A stretch of DNA of 64,000 nucleotides from Paenibacillus mendelii (lineage in GTDB: Bacteria; Bacillota; Bacilli; Paenibacillales; Paenibacillaceae). The stretch is from contig NZ_JANHOF010000008.1 in assembly GCF_024498075.1 (NCBI RefSeq), positions 62,001 through 126,000 on the forward strand, given 5' to 3'. The translations under genes were made by a program, and so were the position numbers. Positions within the stretch are counted from its first letter, which is position 1; every line of letters begins with the position of its first letter. The notes beneath the pieces were generated by a model. The model searched no databases, was not told the DNA's origin, and saw only the letters and a list, made by a program, of their open reading frames with translations. This document shows positions 44,580 through 53,956 of this stretch, piece by piece.

Positions 44580-46220
44580 TTATGGCGCCGGTGTAGGATA
44601 CAACGTGTTGTTCGTCACGGTATATACCATATTGTACTTGTCCTTGATCGTAATGACAGCCTTGGACGGTACAGTGAAATCATACGCCGTGCTCGCCCAA
44701 TAGTCATTCTCGACTGCTTCATCGCGCTCGATAAATGCCGCGCTGAGCTGGCCGTCCAAGCCGCTGTATAACTCGTCATCCGCTTTCAATTGATTCAGGC
44801 GGGCTGCCGTTGCCGCCGTACGCTTGGCCAATTCATTGCCCTGCGCATCCTGCAGGGATACTTCGATGCTCGTAATGTTGTTCCATGACAGCTTTGTCAG
44901 ATCAATCTTGAAGCCGACGTTGTAAGCATCTTCATCCACCCAGTAGCCGAAGTCCTGCGTCTGTACATATTCTTCCGGGTTGGCAATTTGCTCTTCCGGT
45001 GCCGTAGGAAATAACGTGCTGTTCATCACGGTGTAAACCCGATTGTGCTTGTCCTTAATCGTGATGACAGCCTTGGCTGGTGCAGAGAAATCATACGCTG
45101 TGCTCGCCCAATATTCATTCTCATCTGCTGCATTCCGCTCGATAAAGGCTGCGCTGAGCTGGCCATCGTACTCGCCGTTCCCATCCTTGTCAGAGTCTTT
45201 CAATTGATTCAGACGGGCTGCCGTTGCCGCCGTGCGCTTTGCCAATTCAACGCCTTCCGCATCCTGGAGGGACACTTCGATGCTCGTGATAGCATCCCAT
45301 GATAGTTTGGACTGATCGATCTTGAATCCAACGTTATACGCTGTTTGTCCAGCCCAGTAGCTGAAGTCCTGCGTCTGTACATATTCCTCCGGGCTAGCAA
45401 CTTGCTCTTCCGGTGCCGCAGGGTACAACGTGCTGTTCGTCACGGTGTAAACCCGGTAGTGCTTGTCCTTAATCTTGATGACGGCCTTGGCTGGTGCAGC
45501 GAAATCATACGCTGTGCTCGCCCAATATTCGTTTTCGGCTGCTGCTTCGCGCTCGATAAAGGCTGCGCTGAGCTGGCCGTCCAAGCCGCTGTATAACTCG
45601 TCATCCGCTTTCAATTGATTCAGGCGGGCTGCCGTCGCCGCCGTACGCTTGGCCAATTCATTGCCCTGTGCATCTTGGAGGGACACTTCGATGCTCGTAA
45701 TGTTATTCCATGACAGCTTCGTCAGATCAATCTTGAAGCCGACGTTGTAAGCATCTTCATCTACCCAATAGCCGAAGTCCTGCGTCTGTACATATTCTTC
45801 CGGGTTGGCAACGATGATTGGCTCTGTAGGGCTCAATGTGTTGTTAGTCACGATATAAACCTTATTGTTCTTGTCCTTAATCGTGATGACAGCCTTGGAT
45901 GGCGCGGCAAAATTGTACGCTGTGCTGGCCCAGTAGTCATTCTCGGCCGCTGCGTTCCGCTCGATAAAGGCTGCGCTGAACTGGCCGTCCAAGTCGCCGT
46001 ATTGCAAGTCATCGGCTTTCAATTGATTCAGGCGGGCTGACGTTGCCGCTGTGCGCTTCGCCAATACGTTGCCCTGTGCATCTTGGAGGGAAACTTCAAT
46101 GCTCGTAATGTCATTCCATGACAGCTTGGTTAGATCAATCTTGAAGCCGACGTTGTAAGCTTCTTGGTCCGACCAGTAGCCGAAATCCTGCGTCTGTACA
46201 TATTGTTCCGGGTTGGTGAC
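44580..46220 (-). repeat. Four tandem DNA repeats of about 411 bp
   Basis: The YVQTQDF codons recur at about 44956, 45366, 45777 and 46189, giving a period of about 411 bp. Copies 2 and 4 in reading order are nearly identical (both with YWVDEDAYNVGFKIDLTKLS), while copy 3 differs most. Recombination could change the copy number. Confidence 0.85.
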
Positions 46221-47612
46221 GATGATCGTGCCGCCACCGCTGCTGCCGCTGCCACCGCCGACAAAGCCGCCGCCGGTTACCGGCTTGTTAAGGATGATAA
46301 TTTCATCTCTCTTCGGACCTTCTACGTTAGCCGGTTCATAATCGAAGGTTGATCCTTCAGCTCCTTCGCTAATCGTAGCCTTCTTGATTTGCCCTGCACC
46401 TAATAACTTCGTAATCGAATCTAAGACCAGATGATTAATGAGTGCTTCTTTATCAAGCTCAATGGTATTATTCAGCGCAGTATGCTCAGCGATCAATTTC
46501 TCTATGGAGCCCTGGCTTAACTTCACATGAATTTGTGTAGCCTGTACTTCAACCGTATCGAATGTGCCTAAGATTTCAATTTGCGAGTCGGCAGGAAGCT
46601 GGTCCGACAATTCGACATCCGTGAAACCCGCACCCGTCACGCCGCTTTCTTCAAGTTTAACCGAAGACTGAAGAATAACGCTTTCTGTCCGTGTAGATCC
46701 TTGCGCCACAACGCGGACGGTTCCATCCTTTTTGTTCACGATGACTTGTACAAGAACGGAATCGACGAGGTGAATCGAATTAGCGCCGCCACCCCGAATG
46801 TAAGTAGTTCCATGAACCTTCACGTTCTTAAGTGTCATATCGCCGTTACCGATTCCTTCGGCTAGAATCAGGTCGCCGTCGATTTCCATATTCTGAAGCG
46901 TCACGCTTGGTGCGCTGACGACTACATTGCCTTGTACCTTCTCCGTACCGCTTGCCGGTCCATACGTTCCCGCTTTGTCATAGGTGACAGCTGCCGAAGC
47001 TTTCTTAACATTCAGTGCCGCTTCGATCATGACAACCGCTTCTGCGCGTGTGAGAGCTTTCTTGGGAGCGAAGAGCCCTCCAGGCAAGCCATTCACAATC
47101 TTATGCTCGACAAGGGCAGCCACGCTCTCTTTGCTCCATGCGGCGATATCTCCCTCGTCCTTGAACGATTGCAGCGTATTCTCCTGCGTGGATTTCAAGC
47201 CAAGCAGTCTCGCGATCATGACCGCAGATTCTTGCCGTGTAACGGAATCATTCGCGCGGATCAAATGATCGGTTGAGCCGACGGCATATCCGGCGTTCAC
47301 TGCCTTGGCAATCTCGGAATACGCCCAGTTGGTCGCAGGCAAGTCCTTGAAGTCGATAGTCGCTTGTCCCTGTAAGGCGAATAAACGATTGACCATAGTC
47401 ATGAATTCTGCCCGCGTAATAACTTGATTCGGACGGACGGTTCCATCATCGAAACCTGCCAGGTTGCCAGCTGTGATCCATGCCTGAATCTGTTGCTCGG
47501 CCCAATGCCCCTTGAAATCAGAGATCGATTGATCCGCGAATGCGCTTGCAGGGGATAATGCTAGAGTTAGTCCTAGAAGTCCAATAGAAACTCGGCGAAA
47601 CTTTGGTGCCAT
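44580..47612 (-). CDS. Secreted S-layer-homology protein with four tandem repeats
   Basis: About 1010 residues. Signal peptide with Ala-Phe-Ala cleavage region around residue 25; three SLH domains to about residue 210 (first: FKGHWAEQQIQAW...FDDGTVRPNQVITRAEF), which bind pyruvylated cell-wall polymer. A beta-helix-like pectate-lyase-type stretch follows (repeated IDGDLILAEG, VKVHGTTYIRGG patterns), then a Gly/Ser hinge (GGGFVGGGSGSSGGG) and four near-identical repeats of about 137 residues starting at NPEQYVQTQDFGYW. The start at 47612 follows GGAGGAGAG. It likely displays the repeats at the surface for adhesion or polymer binding; the ligand is unknown. Confidence 0.9.
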   Translation of the reverse strand: MAPKFRRVSIGLLGLTLALSPASAFADQSISDFKGHWAEQQIQAWITAGNLAGFDDGTVRPNQVITRAEFMTMVNRLFALQGQATIDFKDLPATNWAYSEIAKAVNAGYAVGSTDHLIRANDSVTRQESAVMIARLLGLKSTQENTLQSFKDEGDIAAWSKESVAALVEHKIVNGLPGGLFAPKKALTRAEAVVMIEAALNVKKASAAVTYDKAGTYGPASGTEKVQGNVVVSAPSVTLQNMEIDGDLILAEGIGNGDMTLKNVKVHGTTYIRGGGANSIHLVDSVLVQVIVNKKDGTVRVVAQGSTRTESVILQSSVKLEESGVTGAGFTDVELSDQLPADSQIEILGTFDTVEVQATQIHVKLSQGSIEKLIAEHTALNNTIELDKEALINHLVLDSITKLLGAGQIKKATISEGAEGSTFDYEPANVEGPKRDEIIILNKPVTGGGFVGGGSGSSGGGTIIVTNPEQYVQTQDFGYWSDQEAYNVGFKIDLTKLSWNDITSIEVSLQDAQGNVLAKRTAATSARLNQLKADDLQYGDLDGQFSAAFIERNAAAENDYWASTAYNFAAPSKAVITIKDKNNKVYIVTNNTLSPTEPIIVANPEEYVQTQDFGYWVDEDAYNVGFKIDLTKLSWNNITSIEVSLQDAQGNELAKRTAATAARLNQLKADDELYSGLDGQLSAAFIEREAAAENEYWASTAYDFAAPAKAVIKIKDKHYRVYTVTNSTLYPAAPEEQVASPEEYVQTQDFSYWAGQTAYNVGFKIDQSKLSWDAITSIEVSLQDAEGVELAKRTAATAARLNQLKDSDKDGNGEYDGQLSAAFIERNAADENEYWASTAYDFSAPAKAVITIKDKHNRVYTVMNSTLFPTAPEEQIANPEEYVQTQDFGYWVDEDAYNVGFKIDLTKLSWNNITSIEVSLQDAQGNELAKRTAATAARLNQLKADDELYSGLDGQLSAAFIERDEAVENDYWASTAYDFTVPSKAVITIKDKYNMVYTVTNNTLYPTPAP

Positions 47613-48049
47613 GGTCTCTCCTCCATTTAATAAATATGTATTAAGTCTTAGAACCTTATACCTATTTCCTGAAATAAATCCTATCATATATTAAACTCAA
47701 TTTCCAAATATTATTTCTACTTTCTCCATTTATTTTTGAGACTCTGTCGTCAAACTCACGCTCCAACACATCCTCTCTCTTTGTAACTGCTGAATTCACC
47801 GGATTTCTCTCTATTATACGAGGAGAGAACGAAAGCAGGCTGTCAGCGAATATATGTTCTGAAGCGAGTTTCTGACTGGGACTTTCGACCTTATTCATCA
47901 TCATATAGCCCTGCCGGTACATTCGATTTCAACGCAGAGGTTGAATTATGGACAAAGGCGGGTCACATCCAAGTAAACCAAGTAAGGCGTAGATATTCGA
48001 AGGTTTGATAAGCTTATCGCCAATGCGTTACTTAAAGACTAAATAGAAT
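47613..48049. other. Intergenic region upstream of the SLH gene
   Basis: About 440 bp. An 86-codon minus-strand open frame (47662-47922) has no ribosome binding site or known domain and is not accepted. No clear promoter was identified. Confidence 0.4.
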
Positions 48050-48096
48050 AAAAGCCGAAGCACATGTCCGTTGAGCTCTCCATGTACTTCGGCTTT
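48050..48096 (-). terminator. Terminator of the AraC regulator gene
   Basis: AAAGCCGAAG (48051-48060) pairs with CTTCGGCTTT (48087-48096), extended inward by a CATG-type pairing; the minus strand continues TATTCTATTT. Confidence 0.75.
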
Positions 48097-48207
48097 ACTA
48101 CTGATACGGCCTGAAGCCGCTATTGTCACGCTACAATAAACAAACTACGATGTATCGGAACGCCCGAAACGGACGTCCTCCATCCGCCTGTCAGCGTACC
48201 GTCCCGG

Positions 48208-49029
48208 TCATTCGGTATTCTGGCCTCTATGATTCCTTCTATATTCGGAAGGGGAAATCCCGACTACCGATTTAAAGCAGCCTGAGAAATAATGCTGGTC
48301 CGCGAAGCTCAGCTTGGCGGAAATTTCATAGATGTTTAGATGCGTGTTGAGCAAATATTGCTTGGCGAGCTCGATCTTGCGGTTGCGAAAATACGTATAG
48401 GGCGTTACGCCGTAATACTCACGAAACAGCTTGATAATATAGTTTTTGGAATACCCGAGCTGCAGGGAAATATCGTTCATCTCAATCGCATTCTCAATAT
48501 TGATATCCAAGCATAGTTTAATCTGCTCCGGTACGGAGAGCACTTTGTTTTCCAGATGGTTTCTCAAATGCAGGATGATCTTAAGCAGAATGACGGAAAT
48601 TTCATCGGTTAAAGCCGCATAGTTCTTTTGTTTGTCCGATGCGATATGGATAATCTCATTCATATAAGAAAGAATGTTGCAATCCTTCACCATATAGGTG
48701 TCCGCGGGCAAGAAACGATGAAACAAATCCTCTGCAAAATCCCCATTAAACACGACCCAGATCTTCACCCAAGGATTCTCTTCGCTGGAATAATATTTGT
48801 GATGGCTGTTTTTCGTTAAAATATAGACGTCGTTTTTTTGCGGATAAAAGGTTTGGGACTCAATCTCGAGCACGCCGCTGCCGTCCATAATATATTCGAA
48901 CGAATATAGGTTGTCGCCATGCCGCTCAATACAATAATTCTTGTCGCAATACGATATTCCGGCCAGGAGTATATTAACCGGAAGCTTCGGATCATGCAGG
49001 TGCCAGAAATTATATATCGTTTCTTCCAT
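48208..49029 (-). CDS. AraC-family transcription regulator
   Basis: About 273 residues. N-terminal cupin-like sensing domain (LYSFEYIMDGSGVLEIESQTF), C-terminal AraC DNA-binding domain with two helix-turn-helices (ISLQLGYSKNYIIKLFR and ISAKLSFADQHYFSGCFK). It diverges from the glutaminase-like gene across about 140 bp and most likely controls it in response to a small ligand. The ATG at 49029 has GAGG nine bases upstream. Confidence 0.88.
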   Translation of the reverse strand: MEETIYNFWHLHDPKLPVNILLAGISYCDKNYCIERHGDNLYSFEYIMDGSGVLEIESQTFYPQKNDVYILTKNSHHKYYSSEENPWVKIWVVFNGDFAEDLFHRFLPADTYMVKDCNILSYMNEIIHIASDKQKNYAALTDEISVILLKIILHLRNHLENKVLSVPEQIKLCLDINIENAIEMNDISLQLGYSKNYIIKLFREYYGVTPYTYFRNRKIELAKQYLLNTHLNIYEISAKLSFADQHYFSGCFKSVVGISPSEYRRNHRGQNTE

Positions 49030-49091
49030 GATGATAATCCTCACATCTATTGTGATAACTTCTATTACGATAGAGCAATCAGTATGATAAA

Positions 49092-49124
49092 TTGTATATT
49101 ATAGCAAGTCAATCCAATATACAA
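49092..49124. promoter_or_regulatory. Inverted repeat in the divergent araC/glutaminase promoter
   Basis: TTGTATATT (49092-49100) and AATATACAA (49116-49124) form a perfect 9-bp inverted repeat with a 15-bp spacer, 49 bp before the plus-strand gene. It could be the AraC-type operator or overlap a promoter. Confidence 0.4.
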
Positions 49125-49172
49125 GATGTAGTCCTTTATTCCATTATGACCCCATTAGGAGGAGTTTAAAAA

Positions 49173-51122
49173 ATGAATATGCGAGCTCCAGCTGTTCCGC
49201 TTTTAACCGTTGATCCCTACTTTTCTGTCTGGTCTATGGCAAATAAGCTTAACGAATCGGAAACCAAGCATTGGACAGGCAAGCCTCACCGCATGACCGG
49301 AACCGCCGAGGTAGACGGGAAAGAATATATTTTTATGGGCGTTAGCGATAACGGCTTCATCATGGACCAAATAAGCGTCGATATTAATGCGCTTTCAACC
49401 AAGTACCGTTTTGCCTGCGAAGAAATTTATCTGGATGTGACGTTTACGACGCCTCTGTTGATGGATGATCTCAAGCTGATGTCCCGGCCGGTATCTTATA
49501 TTCAGGTACAAGCCGGAACAAACGACGGCAAATCCCATCATGTAAACATTAACATCCAAGTCGATGATGAACTGTGCCAGAACTTTAAATATGAATTCCC
49601 AATCGTCTATACCGATCTGAGCGAATCAGGGTTTACCTGCGGCAGGATCGGAAGCAAAGTTCAGCAGGTGTTGAATAAATCCGGGGATGACGTTCGAATT
49701 AACTGGGGTTATCTGTACCTCGCATCCAATCATAATGATGCAGCCGTAACGAATGTGGCCACGACCAACGACTATGGTACGGAAAGCAATAACATAGCGT
49801 TATCCATTCCAATAGACACAGACAAGAACAACGTGGCGCTGCTTGCGGTCGCCTACGATGATATTAAAGCGATTGAATATTTCAAGGAGCCGCTGGATGC
49901 CTATTGGAGGAAAGACGGCGAAGTTATCGAAGATGCCATTAAGCAGGCATTAGGAGAGTATGACAGCTTATTCGAGAAGTGTGAGCAGTTCTCATCGAAG
50001 CTATTTGCGGAGGCTGCGGAATCCGGCAACGAGAAATACGCAGAGCTGGTATCCCTGGCCTACCGGCAAGCTGCGGCAGCTCATAAGATTGTCGCGGACA
50101 CCAACGGAGACGTCCTGTTTATATCCAAGGAGAATTTCAGCAACGGCTGCGCCGCTACCGTAGACGTCACCTATCCATCGATACCGCAATTCCTGATCTA
50201 TAATCCCGAGCTGGTTAAGGGCATGCTCCGGCCTATTTTCAAATACGCTGCAACCGATATTTGGCATTATGACTTTGCGCCCCACGATGCCGGTCAGTAT
50301 CCGCTCGTTAATGGGCAGGTATACAGTCACGGAACATGCCCTACCTGGCAAATGCCGGTTGAGGAATGCGGCAACATGCTGGTATGTACGGCAGCCGTTG
50401 CAATTGCGGAGAACGATATATCATTCGCACAAGAGAATTGGACCCACCTTGAGAAGTGGTGCAATTACTTAATCAATAATGGCGTAGATCCCGATAACCA
50501 GCTGTGTACGGATGACTTTGCCGGACACTTGGCCCATAACTGTAACCTGTCGATTAAGGCGATCATGGGCATCGCAAGCTTCTCCATTCTTAACCGTATG
50601 GCGGGAGACGAGCGGAAGTCAGAGGAACTCATGAATATCGCGCGTACCATGGTCGACAAGTGGCTGGTCATGGCCGCCAATGACGACGGTACGTATCGCT
50701 TGGCATTCGATCAGCCCGATTCCTTCAGCATGAAATACAATGCCGTGTGGGATCAAATATTCGGCCTGAATTTGTTTCCGAAGGATACCTTCAAGGCGGA
50801 GACAAAAGCCTATATCGAGAAGCGTTCGGGCGAATTCGGTCTGATGCTGGACAATCGCGACACCTATACCAAGTCGGACTGGCTGGTTTGGAGTGCCACG
50901 CTTTGCGACAGCCAAGAAGACTTCACAACCATTGTCGACCGCCTGTGGCATGCGTATGATCAATCCGAGAGCCGCGTTCCGATGACCGACTGGTACTCGA
51001 CAAGCACGGCCAAGATGGTCGGCTTCCAGAACAGAACGGTACAAGGCGGTTTATTTATTAAACTACTCTTAGACAAAAATATTTGCCGAATGAATGAGAC
51101 CTATCATAAAGTAGAAAACTAA
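49173..51122 (+). CDS. GtaA-like glutaminase family protein (DUF5127/DUF4965/DUF1793 layout)
   Basis: 649 residues, no signal peptide. The opening PAVPLLTVDPYFSVWS and the later AAHKIVADTNGDVLFISKENFSNG and YPSIPQFLIYNPELVKGML are hallmarks of the fungal-type glutaminase A family, which is widespread in Firmicutes and Bacteroidetes. The C-terminal half forms an (alpha/alpha)6 toroid (DFAPHDAGQYPLVNGQ, NRTVQGG). Annotated relatives are called glutaminases, but the fold is glycosidase-like and true activity in bacteria is poorly tested. TTAGGAGGAG precedes the ATG. The single plus-strand gene is flanked by a terminator and paired with the divergent AraC regulator. Confidence 0.85.
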   Translation: MNMRAPAVPLLTVDPYFSVWSMANKLNESETKHWTGKPHRMTGTAEVDGKEYIFMGVSDNGFIMDQISVDINALSTKYRFACEEIYLDVTFTTPLLMDDLKLMSRPVSYIQVQAGTNDGKSHHVNINIQVDDELCQNFKYEFPIVYTDLSESGFTCGRIGSKVQQVLNKSGDDVRINWGYLYLASNHNDAAVTNVATTNDYGTESNNIALSIPIDTDKNNVALLAVAYDDIKAIEYFKEPLDAYWRKDGEVIEDAIKQALGEYDSLFEKCEQFSSKLFAEAAESGNEKYAELVSLAYRQAAAAHKIVADTNGDVLFISKENFSNGCAATVDVTYPSIPQFLIYNPELVKGMLRPIFKYAATDIWHYDFAPHDAGQYPLVNGQVYSHGTCPTWQMPVEECGNMLVCTAAVAIAENDISFAQENWTHLEKWCNYLINNGVDPDNQLCTDDFAGHLAHNCNLSIKAIMGIASFSILNRMAGDERKSEELMNIARTMVDKWLVMAANDDGTYRLAFDQPDSFSMKYNAVWDQIFGLNLFPKDTFKAETKAYIEKRSGEFGLMLDNRDTYTKSDWLVWSATLCDSQEDFTTIVDRLWHAYDQSESRVPMTDWYSTSTAKMVGFQNRTVQGGLFIKLLLDKNICRMNETYHKVEN

Positions 51123-51129
51123 TCGAACC

Positions 51130-51158
51130 GGGCGATCCCTTTAGGGGTCGCCCTTCTC
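51130..51158 (+). terminator. Terminator of the glutaminase-like gene
   Basis: GGGCGATCCC pairs with GGGGTCGCCC (one G-U pair) around a TTTA loop, then TTCTCGT; 7 bp after the stop. Confidence 0.7.
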
Positions 51159-51178
51159 GTCCTTCAACACCTGAACCG

Positions 51179-51898
51179 TTAATCCCGAAACCTCTCCAAG
51201 ATGTGATCCACCGTGTCCACCCCGCCGCTATAGCGTAAAGTCCCCTCTTCGATATCGATCAGGCTATTGTTGTCCGACTGCTCGATATCATCCAGCATAT
51301 GTGTACTCATAATAATAACACTATGAAATGCCAATCTATTCAAGGCATGTTTAAACATGGACTTCTCGTGATTATCCAAGCCTTCGAACGGTTCATCCAG
51401 AATACAAATCCGCGGCTGATTCAACAGCGCTTGTATCAATCCTACGCTACGCAGCTGCCCCCCGGACAGCGACCGCAGCTTCCTTCTTCGCAGCTCGTAC
51501 AAACCGCTCCCCTGCAGCCACTTCTCGATTAGAGCCTTCACTAGGCGATAAGGGATTCCCTTATGAAAGGCCATATAGGTTAAATACCGTTCGATCGTCA
51601 TGTCCGAATGTCCGGTAAAGTGCTGGGGCATGAATCCGATCATGGTTCTAACTTCCTCGACGCTTAGCTGCTTACGATACATCCCTGCTTGATCGTCTCT
51701 TATTAATTGGCTGTAGACAATACTGCCCTGATCCGGCCTGACCGCAGTGGCAATGAGCTGGAGGAGCGAGCTCTTGCCCGCTCCGTTTCTTCCGACCACA
51801 TACGTGATTCCCGTAGTAAACGCGCATGTCATATCGTTTATGAGCTTGGCCGGTCCTATGGAATACCCGACGTTATTTAATGCAATCCTTACGCTCAT
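51179..51898 (-). CDS. ABC transporter ATP-binding protein
   Basis: 239 residues. Walker A GRNGAGKSS, signature LSGGQLRSVG, Walker B RICILDEPFEGLD. Overlaps the end of the upstream membrane gene by 4 bp (ATGA), and AGAGGT stands before the ATG. The open frame continues 28 codons upstream inside the preceding gene without a start site. Last gene of the ECF-sigma/ABC operon; probable partner of the membrane protein encoded just before it. Confidence 0.88.
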   Translation of the reverse strand: MSVRIALNNVGYSIGPAKLINDMTCAFTTGITYVVGRNGAGKSSLLQLIATAVRPDQGSIVYSQLIRDDQAGMYRKQLSVEEVRTMIGFMPQHFTGHSDMTIERYLTYMAFHKGIPYRLVKALIEKWLQGSGLYELRRRKLRSLSGGQLRSVGLIQALLNQPRICILDEPFEGLDNHEKSMFKHALNRLAFHSVIIMSTHMLDDIEQSDNNSLIDIEEGTLRYSGGVDTVDHILERFRD

Positions 51899-52704
51899 CT
51901 GAGGTACCTCTTTGCTCCATTCTTGTACAGCAAGGTGCCCAGCAGCAGGCAGGAAAGCCCTACCATAACAGCATTCATCCATACAAAGTGTTCATCCCCA
52001 GGCAGCTGAAATATGGATGGGCCCTTGTGTCCCTGATCAAGCAGCATCTGGCTAAACCACACGAGCAGCGTAAGGATGACGCCGCGTTTATGTCCAAGCC
52101 ACATCGCGCTTATAAACCCGGTGACGCCAAAGAAGAGAACCGGCATAAAGGAACCTAATAGGGACGGCAGCGAGCTTTCTTTGCCCAGAATAACCATCGT
52201 TAGCGGCAGCGTGACCACGGCTTGCATGACCATGATGATGATAAACCGGGTAAGCATTTGATGAATCAGGGAATAGTAGCTCAACTGTTCGATAATGTCG
52301 TTCCCTTTGTTCCTCGAGCGGAAGGCGTACCCCATCACGGCAATCATCACGAGTGAAATCCACTTCATCCATGCCAGTAGACCGGTCATTTCATTCTGCG
52401 CGCTGACGTTAATCATTACGGTTAATAGAAGCATGACGATTCCCGTTAGCAGCCAGCTTCTCATTCCATAGAAATTCCACTGGGACAAGAACAAATTTGC
52501 AAGCTTCGAAGAAGCGGATTGAGCGGCTTGGGCCGTCTCCAGCTCAGCCCGCAAATCCGCCGGCTTCCTGTCATCCATCTCTTTGATTCGTGCCAGCAGC
52601 TGGAACGTGCTTTCTGTCGTCGGTTGGGGGGATGTATACCGGTCAAACCGGCTTCTCCATTCTTGCTCCAAGCGCGACAGTTCTTGATCATGGTCATCAC
52701 TCAT
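51895..52704 (-). CDS. Membrane protein next to ECF sigma factor (possible anti-sigma or ABC-2 subunit)
   Basis: 269 residues. A charged cytoplasmic N-terminal part of about 85 residues, then about six membrane helices. It overlaps the sigma gene by 8 bp (ATGAGTGA) and the next ATPase by 4 bp. Position and a soluble N-terminal arm suggest an anti-sigma factor, but the zinc-binding ZAS motif is absent. Alternatively it is simply the permease partner of the downstream ATPase. Confidence 0.75.
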   Translation of the reverse strand: MSDDHDQELSRLEQEWRSRFDRYTSPQPTTESTFQLLARIKEMDDRKPADLRAELETAQAAQSASSKLANLFLSQWNFYGMRSWLLTGIVMLLLTVMINVSAQNEMTGLLAWMKWISLVMIAVMGYAFRSRNKGNDIIEQLSYYSLIHQMLTRFIIIMVMQAVVTLPLTMVILGKESSLPSLLGSFMPVLFFGVTGFISAMWLGHKRGVILTLLVWFSQMLLDQGHKGPSIFQLPGDEHFVWMNAVMVGLSCLLLGTLLYKNGAKRYLR

Positions 52705-53263
52705 TTGCCCCCACCCCATTTCGTTCATCTTCTCTTAAGATGCCTTCCAAATATTTTAATCCGCGCGCAATCCGGCCTTTAACGGTGTTAAGGGGGATAT
52801 CCAAGGTCAGCGCGATCTCCGCATATTTTAAATCCTGATAAAACCGCAGGTAAAGGACCGTCCGATGATCGAACGATAATTGGTTCAAGGAATCGATCAT
52901 CCACTTGCGTTCCAGCTGGCGGTCGATGATGTGATGGACTTGCCCTTCTTCCTCCAGGTCCTGATCCGTACTATGCTCCCGCTGCGTGGAGGCCTTCTTC
53001 CAGTAATCCTTGCAGCTATTCGTAGCCAATTTGTACATCCATGGCTTGAACTTGTCCGGAACGTAACCTTTCTTCCCCTGCTGATAAATTTTGAGAAAGG
53101 TCTCCTGAACAATGTCCTCCGCCAGCTTCTCATCCTGCAGCAATCGATAGGCATAGCCGTACAATGGCTTATGATACCGGAAAACAAGCGCATCCAGAGC
53201 CGAGTCATGGCCGAATGACAGCTGGCTCATATAGTCTTCATCCTGCACTCGACGCACCTCCAT
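52697..53263 (-). CDS. ECF-type RNA polymerase sigma factor
   Basis: 188 residues. Region 2 reads FRYHKPLYGYAYRLLQD...DIVQETFLKIY. Region 4 reads LRFYQDLKYAEIALTL...NTVKGRIARGLKYL, with the helix-turn-helix for -35 recognition. There is no C-terminal extension. It sits inside a six-gene operon of ABC-2 genes, a layout comparable to the B. subtilis sigY-yxl operon. It probably activates its own operon. Confidence 0.9.
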   Translation of the reverse strand: MEVRRVQDEDYMSQLSFGHDSALDALVFRYHKPLYGYAYRLLQDEKLAEDIVQETFLKIYQQGKKGYVPDKFKPWMYKLATNSCKDYWKKASTQREHSTDQDLEEEGQVHHIIDRQLERKWMIDSLNQLSFDHRTVLYLRFYQDLKYAEIALTLDIPLNTVKGRIARGLKYLEGILREDERNGVGANE

Positions 53264-53275
53264 TCCCTGCCATCC

Positions 53276-53956
53276 TCACACGGACTTCCGGTTCAACTGT
53301 AAGATCGCTAACACGATTAGCAGCAGGCCCAAGCCGGTATAACATAAGCGATTATAGATCATCCATGGATCCGGGCTTCCAGTCAACAGGTTACCGTTCA
53401 GATAATCATACACGCTGGGCAGCTCTAGTAAATTCGGTCTGTAAGCCTGCAATGGCGCTGCATTATTTAATGATATAATCCATACAACCAATCCCGCAAA
53501 TAATCCGCCAAGAGAATGTCTTCCAATGACGACAGCAAGGACGACGATCCCCCCCACTCCGATATACACGGGGAAGGTGAAGATAAGCACCTTCCATACC
53601 ATACTGCCCGCAAAGGGCGTCAGCCCGACCGTGACCAAGCACAATAAACCGGCAAAGAGAAGCGATGCCAGCAGCACTCTCTCTGCAATGAGCCTCCATC
53701 TGGCAATCGGATACGTCATCAATTGGCGGGCAAATTTGGAGTCAAAGTCAATGGAGAAGCACCACTGCACAATGAATACATAGACGAGCAGCGCTGCTTG
53801 TTCATAGAACATGCTGGCAAAGGAAGCGAGCCTATTCGAAAAAATCATGTAGCTCACATACGCGGCGGCTGGAAGCAGCAGCATCAGGATCACAGCGGGC
53901 CACGATGTAAACCACAGCTTCAACCAAAGTCTTAGCCTGATGGACAATCCGCTCAT
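53276..53956 (-). CDS. ABC-2 type permease-like membrane protein
   Basis: 226 residues with about six membrane helices (first: WPAVILMLLLPAAAYVSYMIF) and no ATPase motif. The start overlaps the stop of the upstream 707-residue gene by 4 bp, and the stop lies 12 bp before the sigma gene. Likely a second membrane subunit for the upstream ATPase. Confidence 0.82.
   Translation of the reverse strand: MSGLSIRLRLWLKLWFTSWPAVILMLLLPAAAYVSYMIFSNRLASFASMFYEQAALLVYVFIVQWCFSIDFDSKFARQLMTYPIARWRLIAERVLLASLLFAGLLCLVTVGLTPFAGSMVWKVLIFTFPVYIGVGGIVVLAVVIGRHSLGGLFAGLVVWIISLNNAAPLQAYRPNLLELPSVYDYLNGNLLTGSPDPWMIYNRLCYTGLGLLLIVLAILQLNRKSV

Noticed and set aside
44580..46220. Tandem repeats considered as a CRISPR array
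   Set aside because: The period is about 411 bp, the copies are coding and there are no spacers.
47662..47922. 86-codon minus-strand open frame upstream of the SLH gene
   Set aside because: No start signal and no similarity; overlaps the SLH promoter region.
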